From Trichomonas vaginalis G3 (lineage: Eukaryota; Parabasalia; Trichomonadida; Trichomonadidae), in NCBI RefSeq assembly GCF_026262505.1, contig NC_067203.1, positions 15,264,392 to 15,328,391 on the forward strand: 64,000 nt of DNA, given 5' to 3'. The notes beneath the pieces are model-generated. The model saw only the letters and a program-made list of their open reading frames with translations, did no database searches and was not told where the DNA came from. The position numbers and the translations under genes were made by a program. Each line of letters begins with the position of its first letter. The first letter of the stretch is position 1. Below, one piece after another: positions 21,440 through 31,500 of this stretch.

Positions 21440-21676
21440 CTATTTACCTCCTATTTTATTAAGTATTCCTTCAGCTATTCCACCAATTGCGTTACCTGCT
21501 TGTGCTCCCATCGCCGGGTTACCTGCTTTAGTACCTAATACTCCACCTATGATAGTTCCTGCCGTTTTCGCTACTGGTGCCAAAAAGTTTGCAACAGGTT
21601 TAATAACCTTTTTATAAACCCAACCCGCAGCTTTCTTAATTCCATCCCATAATTTTTTAAAGAATCCTGCCGCCAT
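21440..21676 (-). CDS. Small amphipathic protein 2 (78 aa)
   Basis: Same MAAGFFKKLWD opening as the gene at 21200, then a different body: basic helix (IKKAAGWVYKKVIKPVANFL) and a glycine/alanine-rich tail (GTIIGGVLGTKAGNPAMGAQ) typical of membrane-inserting segments. It converges on the first copy with 24 bp between the stops. Probably an ancient duplication. Intact in both Polintons. Confidence 0.6.
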   Translation of the reverse strand: MAAGFFKKLWDGIKKAAGWVYKKVIKPVANFLAPVAKTAGTIIGGVLGTKAGNPAMGAQAGNAIGGIAEGILNKIGGK

Positions 21677-21742
21677 TTCTGATTTAATATTAATTAAAAA
21701 ATATATTTCATCACTTATATTCTAATTTTTATTTAATGATAA

Positions 21743-22123
21743 ATGAAACCGATTTTAAAAATAAATGAAACAAAGGAGGAAGAAATAAATGAAAGTGGAA
21801 ATGTTCAACAAAAAATAAACGTTGTTAAACCAATTACTGAAATAAAAATTTTTTCATCTGTTGAAGAATTTAATGACTATTATGCTAATAATAAAAAATT
21901 ATTTGAAGAATTGACAACGTGTAAATTGAATAAAATGTTTAAAGTTGATGGATTCAAAATTTCAAAAATAAAAGGAGTGGTTAGTTTGAAATCTATTCCT
22001 CAATCAAGAATCACCTCATTAATGAAAATAGATGATTTAACAAAAAGAATAGAAATTATTGAAGAGCGAATAAATCAAATTATTGATTTCATAAATCATG
22101 ACTCGTTGAGCCCGGGTCCTTAA
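21743..22123 (+). CDS. Unknown small protein, possibly DNA-binding (126 aa)
   Basis: Lysine/glutamate-rich. A central block (CKLNKMFKVDGFKISKIKGVVSL) looks like a compact alpha/beta or helix-turn-helix fold, and the C-terminal helix ends in E-R-I-N-Q-I-I-D-F-I. The C-terminus differs from B by a few residues. The last bases overlap the 3' end of the opposite gene at 22120. Confidence 0.5.
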   Translation: MKPILKINETKEEEINESGNVQQKINVVKPITEIKIFSSVEEFNDYYANNKKLFEELTTCKLNKMFKVDGFKISKIKGVVSLKSIPQSRITSLMKIDDLTKRIEIIEERINQIIDFINHDSLSPGP

Positions 22124-22599
22124 AGCCCATCACTGAGTTCAAGGTTATATTCATCAAATATTTCATTATTAAATGCAACTTCTGCTAGTTTATTTATTTT
22201 TTCAATATGATCATTTGAAAGTCTATCGTTTAATTTTTTCTGAAGTTTTTCATTTTCTAGTTCTGAAACTTTATTTGGATGATATTTAAACCCGTTAAAT
22301 TCTTTTTCCTCAGTTTTGATCATTAATTTACAAAGAACTTTTGTGGTTGGAATTCGTTTAAACCATTTATCATTAATATTTGTTATAAATTCAATATTCG
22401 GAATTAATTCCCAAATTTTTACATTTTCAATTAATTTATTATCAAATGCAAAAGCAATAGGTTTAATATTAAACTTACCTTTATAATATAAACTTTCTAC
22501 ATAATCATCGAAATAAACATCTACTTGTTTAACATTTTCAAGAATTGGTGAAAGAGCATCCATTAATTGATTGACGGTTACGAATCTTGATCCACTCAT
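22120..22599 (-). CDS. Unknown right-end protein (159 aa), lost in Polinton B
   Basis: Unrecognised. Starts MSGSRFVTVNQLMDAL after a TTTCGTAAGAAAATG leader and ends with ELSDGL. The helical C-terminus may be coiled. In Polinton B only the last ~10 codons remain (61283-61315), so the gene is dispensable for that lineage or its loss is part of decay. Confidence 0.5.
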   Translation of the reverse strand: MSGSRFVTVNQLMDALSPILENVKQVDVYFDDYVESLYYKGKFNIKPIAFAFDNKLIENVKIWELIPNIEFITNINDKWFKRIPTTKVLCKLMIKTEEKEFNGFKYHPNKVSELENEKLQKKLNDRLSNDHIEKINKLAEVAFNNEIFDEYNLELSDGL

Positions 22600-22635
22600 T
22601 TTCTTACGAAATAAAAAAATAAATTATTCAAAAAT

Positions 22636-23029
22636 GTAAGACATGAATTTTTAAAGTTTATTTTTAAATTGAAGTTTAACCCATTCAGGATTTAAATGAT
22701 GTTTAATTAATCGCGGAATATCTGACATCATCTATATATAGCTTCTTTTATAAAAGATAAATAAATTATTTTAAAATTAATGTTAATTTTTAATGTGTTT
22801 ATTTTTAAAAAATTTTATTTTTTATTTCATTATGTATGGGTTGAGTGTAAATGTCTTACAATTTTGAAAATTTTTTAAATCTTGATTTATTCAAAAACGT
22901 AAGAATAAAAACCGTAAGAATCATACATTTTTTACTTCATATGTTAAAAAAAATGATACAAAATTGTTCAATAATGTATGAATTCTTACGTTTACAAAAA
23001 AAGTCACAAAACCCGTCATATATACTACT
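22636..23029. repeat. Polinton A right terminal inverted repeat (394 bp)
   Basis: Reverse complement of 3339-3734 with two 1-bp length differences. Terminates CCCGTCATATATACTACT, followed by the TAAAAA duplication. Confidence 0.92.
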
Positions 23030-23035
23030 TAAAAA
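23030..23035. repeat. Target-site duplication TAAAAA (right copy, Polinton A)
   Basis: Identical to 3333-3338 and directly adjoining the terminus at 23029. Confidence 0.9.
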
Positions 23036-23143
23036 TTATTTGATCATTATCTTCAAATCAATCCTGTGTAACATAAATATCATGTTTAGTATATATGCGC
23101 AATAGAAAATTTTAATAAAACAATAAAAACTAATAAAAAAAAG

Positions 23144-24601
23144 TTATTCAGGAAGAATAATCTCTTCATGAACTACAGGTTTTGGCGGACAAAGTTCTGG
23201 CAACAGAGAGATCCTGTTGTTAAGCTGCTCCACGGCTGCCTCCAAGTAGGCGCAGCAAGCCATAAATCTGTGAGGAAATCCAGTCAATCTCGACCATTTC
23301 ATGATGTATTGGACAATTCCTGCTGGATCACATATAGTAGCAACTGACAAAAGACAAATCCAGATGTCAAAAATGTCATCAAATCCTGGCATTTGGGCAA
23401 AGAAGTCAGAAGTATCAGGATTTCCATGGGATGCTTCTAAAGTAACCATAATTGATAGGCTTTCGTGGACTTTGAAGATACAATATGCCATATCTAAAGG
23501 ACATACCTTAAATTGAACAAGATTTAGCCATTCTACAGGTGCAGATGCAATGGAATTGCTCTTAAACAAAACTTTAGTAGGTTCGTTTCGTAATTTTGCC
23601 GGAATATACTTCTCTGGAACATTATTTTCAATTGGAGTTCTATTTGCAACGAATTCCATGGTTCTTAAGAGGCTTGGACTATGGTAAAGCTCTGGTTTGA
23701 GCAATGGATATGTTCTTCTGAACAAATAACGTAATAATAATATAACAATAACTTCTTTTCGCTCTGTATTCTCAATTCCATCGTATTTCACCATTACATC
23801 AATAGCTCGTTCAAGCCATGAGTTAACTGAATCGAAATCTGATGCAATTTTTATTGGAACAAGATTTTCTTTCGAAAGTGGAGCAAATTGAGAATCGAAG
23901 AATTCAAATAAGTCATCTTCGACTGGTATTTCTTCAAAGTATGATGTAGCTGCTTTTCTTGCTGCCATTGCTTGATCAACTGCATTTTGGCAAAAAACTT
24001 TGTTTGCGTTAATAAATACGTAGTTTGGCGGGTAGCAGTTACAAATTGCAATTTGTTCGCGGTAAGCAAGATTTATTGCTCTTGATTCTCTGAAAACTTT
24101 TTGATCGGCGTGATAAGTTTTTGCAGCAACGCTTGGTAAGGCTCTTTTTAGGTTCACATAAATTAAATGTGGATGCTGAACTAGCCATTCTGTGAATTTA
24201 AGAAGTCTTTGTAAAAGATCGCCATATTCTCGACAAGAAGCGAGATGTGTATGCTCTAATTTATTGCTAAGATGTTGTTGAGCCTCGAATAAAGCATAAT
24301 ATTTAATTACATCATCTCTATTTGCATTTGTAATCTGTAAATTATTTGGAACTTTCTTTTGTATCTCTTTAACTCTTTCAATTTGCTTGGCTAACAATTC
24401 ATCGCTCTCTTTTATTGCGTTATTAAGAATATCAAGTGAATCTTGGAAATGTTGAATTAATTTCATTTGATAATCAACAGAAGTGTCCTTAAACTTTCCT
24501 GGCATGAAAAGGAGATACGGTTCTAGCTCATATACATCAATATCTGGTGGAATAGTCTTGTCAGATGCCAATAAAACTAAATTTTGATTTGTAGATTTCA
24601 T
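23144..24601 (-). CDS. Hypothetical host protein, possible VPS9-like C-terminus (485 aa)
   Basis: The ATG at 24601 is the first real one in frame. Residues ~60-110 form a coiled coil (LNNAIKESDELLAKQIERVKE). The C-terminal ~200 residues are helical with the pattern ...LLLRYLFRRTYPLL... and ...FDIWICLLSVATICDPAGIVQYIM..., which loosely recalls VPS9 Rab5-exchange-factor domains, a family expanded in trichomonads. That call is tentative. Divergent from the coiled-coil gene at 24854 with a 252-bp shared upstream region. Intact and GC-richer than the adjoining transposon. Confidence 0.6.
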   Translation of the reverse strand: MKSTNQNLVLLASDKTIPPDIDVYELEPYLLFMPGKFKDTSVDYQMKLIQHFQDSLDILNNAIKESDELLAKQIERVKEIQKKVPNNLQITNANRDDVIKYYALFEAQQHLSNKLEHTHLASCREYGDLLQRLLKFTEWLVQHPHLIYVNLKRALPSVAAKTYHADQKVFRESRAINLAYREQIAICNCYPPNYVFINANKVFCQNAVDQAMAARKAATSYFEEIPVEDDLFEFFDSQFAPLSKENLVPIKIASDFDSVNSWLERAIDVMVKYDGIENTERKEVIVILLLRYLFRRTYPLLKPELYHSPSLLRTMEFVANRTPIENNVPEKYIPAKLRNEPTKVLFKSNSIASAPVEWLNLVQFKVCPLDMAYCIFKVHESLSIMVTLEASHGNPDTSDFFAQMPGFDDIFDIWICLLSVATICDPAGIVQYIMKWSRLTGFPHRFMACCAYLEAAVEQLNNRISLLPELCPPKPVVHEEIILPE

Positions 24602-24853
24602 TTTGTCACTTTCTTGTATCCAAATTGAATACAAATCTCCAATCTCCCTTATTTACATCTTGATTATCATCCACCAGATGAAATCTAACCATACATTTCA
24701 TCATTTACAGGCGATTCTTTCTTATTTTCTCAGATGATGATTTTTTGCTTATTTTTTTCTAAATAATTCCGCGACTATTGAAAATATTGAGAAGAATTCA
24801 ATGTAAACACGGATAAAATATAAAATATTACGTTAAAATAAGAGCTAAAATCT

Positions 24854-27800
24854 ATGAAGCTTAATAGGACTGAACAGCTTCCTAGATCCAAAACTCCTGT
24901 AGCTTCTCCAAGACGAATATCATCTCCATCAATGACATTACCAACTGGTGTCAAAAATCTTTCCGAATTAACACCACTTCAAATTTTTCAGAAAGAATTT
25001 CATCAACTCGAAAGTATGATCACAAGACTTCGTCAGCTACATATTCCAAATGGAGTTGATCGGATTTTCACAAATTTTGCCTCTCTGAAATCTCGTTATT
25101 CAAAATTTTGCTCGAATTGTTCGGTTTTGGCAAAGAGAATTGCGTTAAGAAATACTCAAGTTGAAATTGGACCAGAAATAAAAGAAAATTGCAGACAATT
25201 TACACTTGATTTCGGTGAATTACTATTATCATTCGAAAATATCGATAATTCAATGGAAAGTTTATACACAGATCATTTGTTTATGCTAGTAAAATCCATG
25301 GCTACGAATATTAATAAATACGGAGCAATATGTTATTCTGATCATCGAACTCGGTCAATTTATCAGCAATACGAATCATTTTTAAAACAGAATCTAGATC
25401 AAGCGCAAATTGACTTACATGATTTTCTTCAAGATGCCAATTTTGATGAAATTACTCCTGATAAATCTTCGCATATTATCGAAAGATATAAACAAATTTC
25501 CAGAAAGATGGAAATCGAGATACCTCATGTTATGAACCTTCAAAGACTAGTGGTTCCTAATGGTGATTCTTTAATTAAATTATTCCATGCTGATTTTGTA
25601 GAATTTATTCCTTTATTAAACGGAATTCATAATTTTGTCCATGAAATTACAGAAATATTCGAGAAAATTCCATCTTTTTCAACTGCTTTACATAATCTTA
25701 TTGAAAGTGTTGGATTGCCTACATCTCAACAGCAAACAACACCACTACCATCTCCTCGTGCAACTAGTCGAAGTATTTCGTCAATGCAAGAGTTTCCTCC
25801 TCATCCACAAGATCCTTATGATATTTTCATCCCGCAAATCTGTTTTCATCTTGGATTAGAGGAGCCAAGTGAATCTACTAATCATGAAGATACACTCCAA
25901 GATATTCTTAATACTGTTAAACAACTTCAAGATAATCATAATCTTGAAGTTCATAAACTCAACACAAGAATTGAAGCATTACAAGATATCAATCCAACAT
26001 CTTCTCTTAGTGAACGTAATAAAGAAAACAGGGAGTTCAAAGAAGAATTACAAAAGAAATTTAATTTAGAAACAGAAAGAATATATAGAGACACATTGAA
26101 TCAGATACAAAGTCTCAGTCCTGTAAATATTTCATCTAAATCCGATTCAACAAAAACAAAAATTGATTGTATAATTACTAGTGTCCAAGAGACGCTTGAC
26201 AATCAAAAGAAAACCATATCTAAGCTTAACAATGAGATTTCCGAAAGTAAAGATATTCTTAGCTCATACAGAGAAAAACTTATTGGAAAAGATACAAATT
26301 CTAATGAACATTTACCAAATATAATAGAAAATACTATTCAAGCAATGGAAAATACAAGAAGGGCACTTGATCAGGAGCTTAAAAACATAAATCCGACTAA
26401 TAATACTTTAGATGAATTTCTTCACTTGACATTAACTGAATATTGCAACTACAAACCACAAGAACTCAAGAACTTGACTAATGATAGAATGAGAGATATG
26501 GTTGGCCGTTTCATTTTAGATCAAAAAGAAGAAATTAAAAGATTAAAACAATCTCTCGAAGAATCAAATGAATTAAATAAGAACACTAACAAAGAAACCA
26601 TAAATGCATTAAATCAGTTCAAGACTAAGCTTGAAGAACAACTTTCAAACACATCTAAAACTCAAAATACTTTTACTGATCTCAAAAAACGTATTTCTGA
26701 GTTATTGGAGTTACATGATACAAAAGAAAATGAAAGATTTGCTTTCAGACAATTCCTTTGTAGTTTCTTATCACAGATGCTTCATTCTCTGAAAATTCCT
26801 CAAATCAGATTCAGAGATGCATCTGAACAACAGCTTAAAGCTGTCATGTCTTCAATTCTTGAAGCTCCTGAGATACAACAGAACTTAGTTGTGTCTTCTC
26901 CTCAATCCTCTGCTCAAGGATCGAGATCTCCTTCAAGAAGAAATTCAATAATTGTTTCTCAAAAATCAAGAGCAAAAAGAGAAGAATTAACATTAACTCC
27001 TCAAGCTCCTAACTTCGCACAGACTATGACTCCAAGAAGATTAAGTAATGCAAGTGGCATTTCCGCTGCTCCATCCAATCTCAGTGCTCGTAGTTCAATA
27101 AGGAGAAGAATGTCAAATGATGAAGAACAAAAATCAGAAATTAAACAAAAAATTGCTGATATTTGTTCAATTGTTGAAGGTTCTCCTGCTGCAAGTTATT
27201 CGTATGTTCCTATGGATATGCTGATGAAGCAACTCAAACATAGTATTACTAACAAAATGGAATCGCTCAAGTCTTTGAGAAACTTTGCTGCAGATACTTG
27301 TGTTTTGATTAATTCTCCAGAAAAAGTTTCTAAAGAAGAAATCCTCAAGAAGAGCAATGATGAAATCTTTGAATTCATCTTCAAAGGCATTGAATTAATA
27401 AAGGCTACAAAGACTGATTTGCAGAAGGAAACTATCAAAGAAATCTGCAGAAATGTTGGTCCAGATGATGTCGATTTCATGTCTATTCCTGACATGGTTA
27501 ATTTGACAAAAACTCAGATGAATTTGATCAAAACTACATCAAATTGTACTCAGAACATCACTAAGATACTTAAAGAAATTGATACTGAGATCACATCCAA
27601 TAAATCATTCTCTCCTTCCAATGAATTATACTCGAGGTACATCAAGAAAATCGAGTTGATGATGAAAGAATTTTCTCAAATTCCTGCAGATTCAATTTTG
27701 CCCTGTGTTTTGCCTTATTTAACTGAGTCGATGTCATTGATTAATAATATAACTAAATCATTGACAGCAGCTTCTTTCGCGCCAACTTATCAACCAAATC

Positions 27801-28045
27801 ATGAAATAATTAGAAAGATGGTTGATGATCAGCAAGAATTAAGTTTGAAATGCGAAAAATTAGAGAAGGAATTGGAAGAAATGAAGAATGAAGCGAATGT
27901 TGCAAAGAACAAGCTCACAGATGTTATGAATGCGGCAAATCTTGCGGCCAATCATAAAATTGAGATGATAAAGAAAGCAAATGCTAATGAAATTGCTCAA
28001 GCATTATCAGACTATAGAGAAGTTGAGTCATTAAGTGATGAATAA
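24854..28045 (+). CDS. Large coiled-coil host protein (1063 aa)
   Basis: Unrecognised. Ser/Pro-rich basic N-terminus (SKTPVASPRRISSPS), long heptad-like segments (about residues 345-420, 440-480, 555-620 and 980-1040), and a second Ser/Pro/Arg-rich, likely phosphorylated linker around 690-755 (SRSPSRRNS). The profile suggests a cytoskeletal, centrosomal or trafficking scaffold, without further resolution. Intact over 3.2 kb, which argues against a generally error-prone assembly. Confidence 0.7.
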   Translation: MKLNRTEQLPRSKTPVASPRRISSPSMTLPTGVKNLSELTPLQIFQKEFHQLESMITRLRQLHIPNGVDRIFTNFASLKSRYSKFCSNCSVLAKRIALRNTQVEIGPEIKENCRQFTLDFGELLLSFENIDNSMESLYTDHLFMLVKSMATNINKYGAICYSDHRTRSIYQQYESFLKQNLDQAQIDLHDFLQDANFDEITPDKSSHIIERYKQISRKMEIEIPHVMNLQRLVVPNGDSLIKLFHADFVEFIPLLNGIHNFVHEITEIFEKIPSFSTALHNLIESVGLPTSQQQTTPLPSPRATSRSISSMQEFPPHPQDPYDIFIPQICFHLGLEEPSESTNHEDTLQDILNTVKQLQDNHNLEVHKLNTRIEALQDINPTSSLSERNKENREFKEELQKKFNLETERIYRDTLNQIQSLSPVNISSKSDSTKTKIDCIITSVQETLDNQKKTISKLNNEISESKDILSSYREKLIGKDTNSNEHLPNIIENTIQAMENTRRALDQELKNINPTNNTLDEFLHLTLTEYCNYKPQELKNLTNDRMRDMVGRFILDQKEEIKRLKQSLEESNELNKNTNKETINALNQFKTKLEEQLSNTSKTQNTFTDLKKRISELLELHDTKENERFAFRQFLCSFLSQMLHSLKIPQIRFRDASEQQLKAVMSSILEAPEIQQNLVVSSPQSSAQGSRSPSRRNSIIVSQKSRAKREELTLTPQAPNFAQTMTPRRLSNASGISAAPSNLSARSSIRRRMSNDEEQKSEIKQKIADICSIVEGSPAASYSYVPMDMLMKQLKHSITNKMESLKSLRNFAADTCVLINSPEKVSKEEILKKSNDEIFEFIFKGIELIKATKTDLQKETIKEICRNVGPDDVDFMSIPDMVNLTKTQMNLIKTTSNCTQNITKILKEIDTEITSNKSFSPSNELYSRYIKKIELMMKEFSQIPADSILPCVLPYLTESMSLINNITKSLTAASFAPTYQPNHEIIRKMVDDQQELSLKCEKLEKELEEMKNEANVAKNKLTDVMNAANLAANHKIEMIKKANANEIAQALSDYREVESLSDE

Positions 28046-28509
28046 TGTTTTTATAATAAAATTGTTTGTTTGATATTATTTTTATGATAGGTTTTTCAAT
28101 TTAGTGATTTTGGATATGAAGAATATAGGAATGCACCTCGAATTTATGATGGAAGCTATGACCACGACTCATATTTACTGAGAACAAAATTAATTTATTC
28201 TGAAAACTTTTAATACACTTTCAGGAGTAATCAAAATCGAATAGCTTTTGATGTCTGATATCAAATACCAAATGCGAATATGCAATTTCATATGTCTCAT
28301 TAATTGTTTCCAGAAATAAACGTCTTTCGAGTGACTTTAAGGATATTTCGGTAACTGCAATCTCATAAAAAATGGAAATATCTCATAACCAAATTGATGC
28401 GCTAAAGAAGTACCAAAATCTCCATCAAAATCATAAAAGTGACAAAATTTTAGAATGATTGAAAATTTTTGAGGCTAATTTTCGGTTAAATCAAGTGTCC
28501 TTTATTCGA
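28046..28509. other. Intergenic region without recognisable gene
   Basis: AT-rich, contains the 3' end of the coiled-coil gene and the promoter of the PA200 gene. No repeat or RNA gene seen. Confidence 0.4.
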
Positions 28510-31500
28510 ATGAGTTTAACGAATGTAAAACTAGCCGAACACAAGCGGCATCTTCTTCCTCCATACATCCGAACTCATTTACTTGAAGAAGAGCAAAATT
28601 GGAAAGAGGCCATCTTTGCAAATTTAGAGAAATACATTCAAGAAGGTAAGCCTGATCAAATTGATTATTGGTTTAATGCTCTTGATGTATACACTTCATT
28701 TGAGACATTTACATTGACGGCAGCCGAGCTTGAAAAGATTGGATATATTTTATACAACTTTATCATTACATCTAAGCACTTAACACTCGTATCTACTGCT
28801 GCCCAACTCTTTGTTTCTATTATAGAGCCAAAACACATTAAGTTAAATCTCAAATTTGATTGGAAACCAATTTACAAAATTCTCTACGATTCTATGCTCT
28901 CGCACTCTAAGACACGATACACAAAATACCCTTCTAAATTCATTGAAACGCTTATTATCTTCATCAGATACGCCAGAAACTATTGGGAAGAATCGGCCAC
29001 AGAAAAAATGCTGAATGAGTGGAAAATGATTCTCGATCCACACTACCAGACGTTTACTCTTGGAATTTCCCAGCTTACTCTTTTCTTACCTGTTAATCAT
29101 AACAAACATAACATTTGGTTAACGATGTTTAGAAATCTTTGGACACTTTACAGATCAATCTCCTACGACTTTCAATTCTTCGAGCTTTTCGCCAGATTAT
29201 CGCGTCAAGGCTACGAAGATGTTCCTTGGTCGGATATGTTACCATTCATTTTCAATGTTGCGGCCACGCATATGGGTATTCCAACAGCGTTACTCGAAAC
29301 ACCTCTTCCTCAAGCTGTTGGCATCAATCCAGAATTATATTCTCAATTTTACAAAGATTGTGCGACATTGGACGAAATATTAGCACTTTTCGCACAAATC
29401 GTTGCTCATCTACTTACAGGATCTACCAGGATGCAAACCAGATCACTTCTTTCCAGAATGTTATATATCATAGCTCCATTATGCACAGTAAACACAGATA
29501 GTGATGATAGCGATGGCGAGTTTGATGCACCAATCCTGTTCATCGATGAATTGATCAATGAATATTCAAAGAGAGTTAAATACGACCGAGATTTTCCAGA
29601 AATGGCAAAATTAGAGCCATTTAATTCGGAAGATCATGCATGGTTTGCTGAACAACTTATAAGACTTATTGTTATGAACCAATTCCACGAAAACCCTCCT
29701 TTGAATAATATTATTAAATTTGCGCAAATCTGTCCAAGCATTGTTATACCACCTGTCATACAGTCCATCCAGTATTCATTCAATTACGAGCATCTCAAGA
29801 CAACAGCGATCCAGAGTTTGCTTGCAATTGCACCAGCAGTTATTTATTCAGGCGAATGTTTCCAAGATTTCATGCCATTGGTTGTCAGATCTGCAGAAGA
29901 AATTTCATTCATGGATACAACTAAATCATCTGTTGTTTTCTCATTGATTTCGTTCATTGCGACAACAGTTCCTTTAACAAAAGAACATGAACAATTTATA
30001 TTTACTATTACACAACGTTGTATAGAGTTCTGTGAACACGCAATTGGAGAAGATTTCATTCCTTCGTTAGGAGAGATTTTGACAACAATGTCACGTTTGA
30101 TTTCAACAATTCCACCTCACATGGCCACTAAAATTGCTCAAATGGTCAAAAACAAAGTGGAAGACATAAATGGACAAGCGCTCAGTTCCATTGTCGAAGC
30201 GTTAGATAACTACGCACCACCGATATTCGCTGAAGAAGCTCTCAAAGCAACAACACTTAAACAGTACACAATTTTGAAGGCATTGGCCAGACAAACTGAC
30301 CAATTTTACTTAGAAAAAATGGAACAGTTAACCGTCACAATTCTTGGCGGTTTTATCAATACGAACAAAAAGATCAGAGATGAATCATGTGCAGTAATGA
30401 AATGGATATTAAAGAATATGTTGAATACTTATCCGATGCTTCCTAAGAAGACAGGATACGTCAATTCCAAACAGATTGATTTGAAATGGCATGTTCCGAA
30501 AGAGGAATCAATTGAAAAAGCTGACAATTTGATAAAGAGCTGTTTGTCAGCGGCCAAAGAATTGATTGAAAGCAAAAACAGAGATGAACAACTCCAAGGA
30601 ATAACTATCTGCAGATCAATCATCAAAGGAACACTCGCTGCTGTCTCTTCCGATGACATTCCTCACTACAATGATAAAGAAGGAATGACAACACCCCCTC
30701 TTGAAAGATTCCATGATCAAAGAATTGCACAAAGATTCTTAGAAACCGTTGATTTGTTAGTAACCGTTATTTCCTCAGAAAAATTCAATAGAAGAGCCAT
30801 TTCGCAAGCATTAAAGATTTTAGAGTATGCAAATGCACCAAGAGATCACATTGCCAGCGAAATAGAAGGCTTGACAACAGAGCATAATTACAATGCTGAT
30901 ACAGGACATGTTGTTTTATTGGCTCCTCAATTAGAAGCAATGACATATAATGTTGCTTATTGGAAAGGTCTTCAATTGTATTCTTTGAGACATTCTTTGA
31001 TGCATGTAAGATTCCCTAAATGCACGAGAACTGTTTTAGAACACGCATTTAAATTGGCAACACATTCTTATGAGAAAATAAGAAATGCCGCAACAAGTTA
31101 TATTTCTGTAACAACTGCATCGTTCCATGACAATTTCTTCGACTTGTTTGATAAGGCTATTGACTTATTAGAGAAAGTTGGAAAGTCAGAGTCCCAAGAA
31201 ATCGAAGGAATCGGAAAGAAAGATGATATAATCGCTGGAATAAGTGATATAATCACTGCTTTGCCAAATTGTTACATGAACAGAAAAACATTTTACATGA
31301 TAATGAGAGCAGCATTGGCTATCTGCATACAATTATCTCCTGATGAACATTTGGACTCGGCAAGATCATTAAGACAAGTAATCGTTATCTTATTGGATCA
31401 AACTGATTCTGGTGATTATTTGTTTAGTCCGAAATATTTGTCAAAAAGTGACAATATTCAAGACGATGAAATCAGTGACAAACCGTTCAGTGAGTTGAGG

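Larger units (their letters stand above)
3339..23029. mobile_element. Polinton/Maverick A, complete 19.7-kb element
   Basis: Bounded by inverted termini beginning AGTAGTATATATGACGGG, ~395-bp inverted repeats and a perfect 6-bp target duplication. It contains the defining Polinton set: protein-primed PolB (5249-8439), rve integrase (8527-10031), A32-like packaging ATPase (18644-19468) and major capsid protein (19493-21130). Beyond that set it holds a primase-helicase and a fibre protein. The left half is mostly plus strand and the right half mostly minus strand. Several replication and integration genes carry 1-2-base indels, so this copy looks unable to move on its own. Perfect duplications and ~99 % similar termini still suggest a fairly recent insertion. 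Confidence 0.93.

Noticed and set aside
3339-23029. All element indels as plain sequencing error
   Set aside because: Some sit in homopolymers and may be errors, but host genes of 2-5 kb and the capsid block are clean, and two frame shifts are shared by both copies. Cannot be excluded for single cases such as 47000 and 48460.
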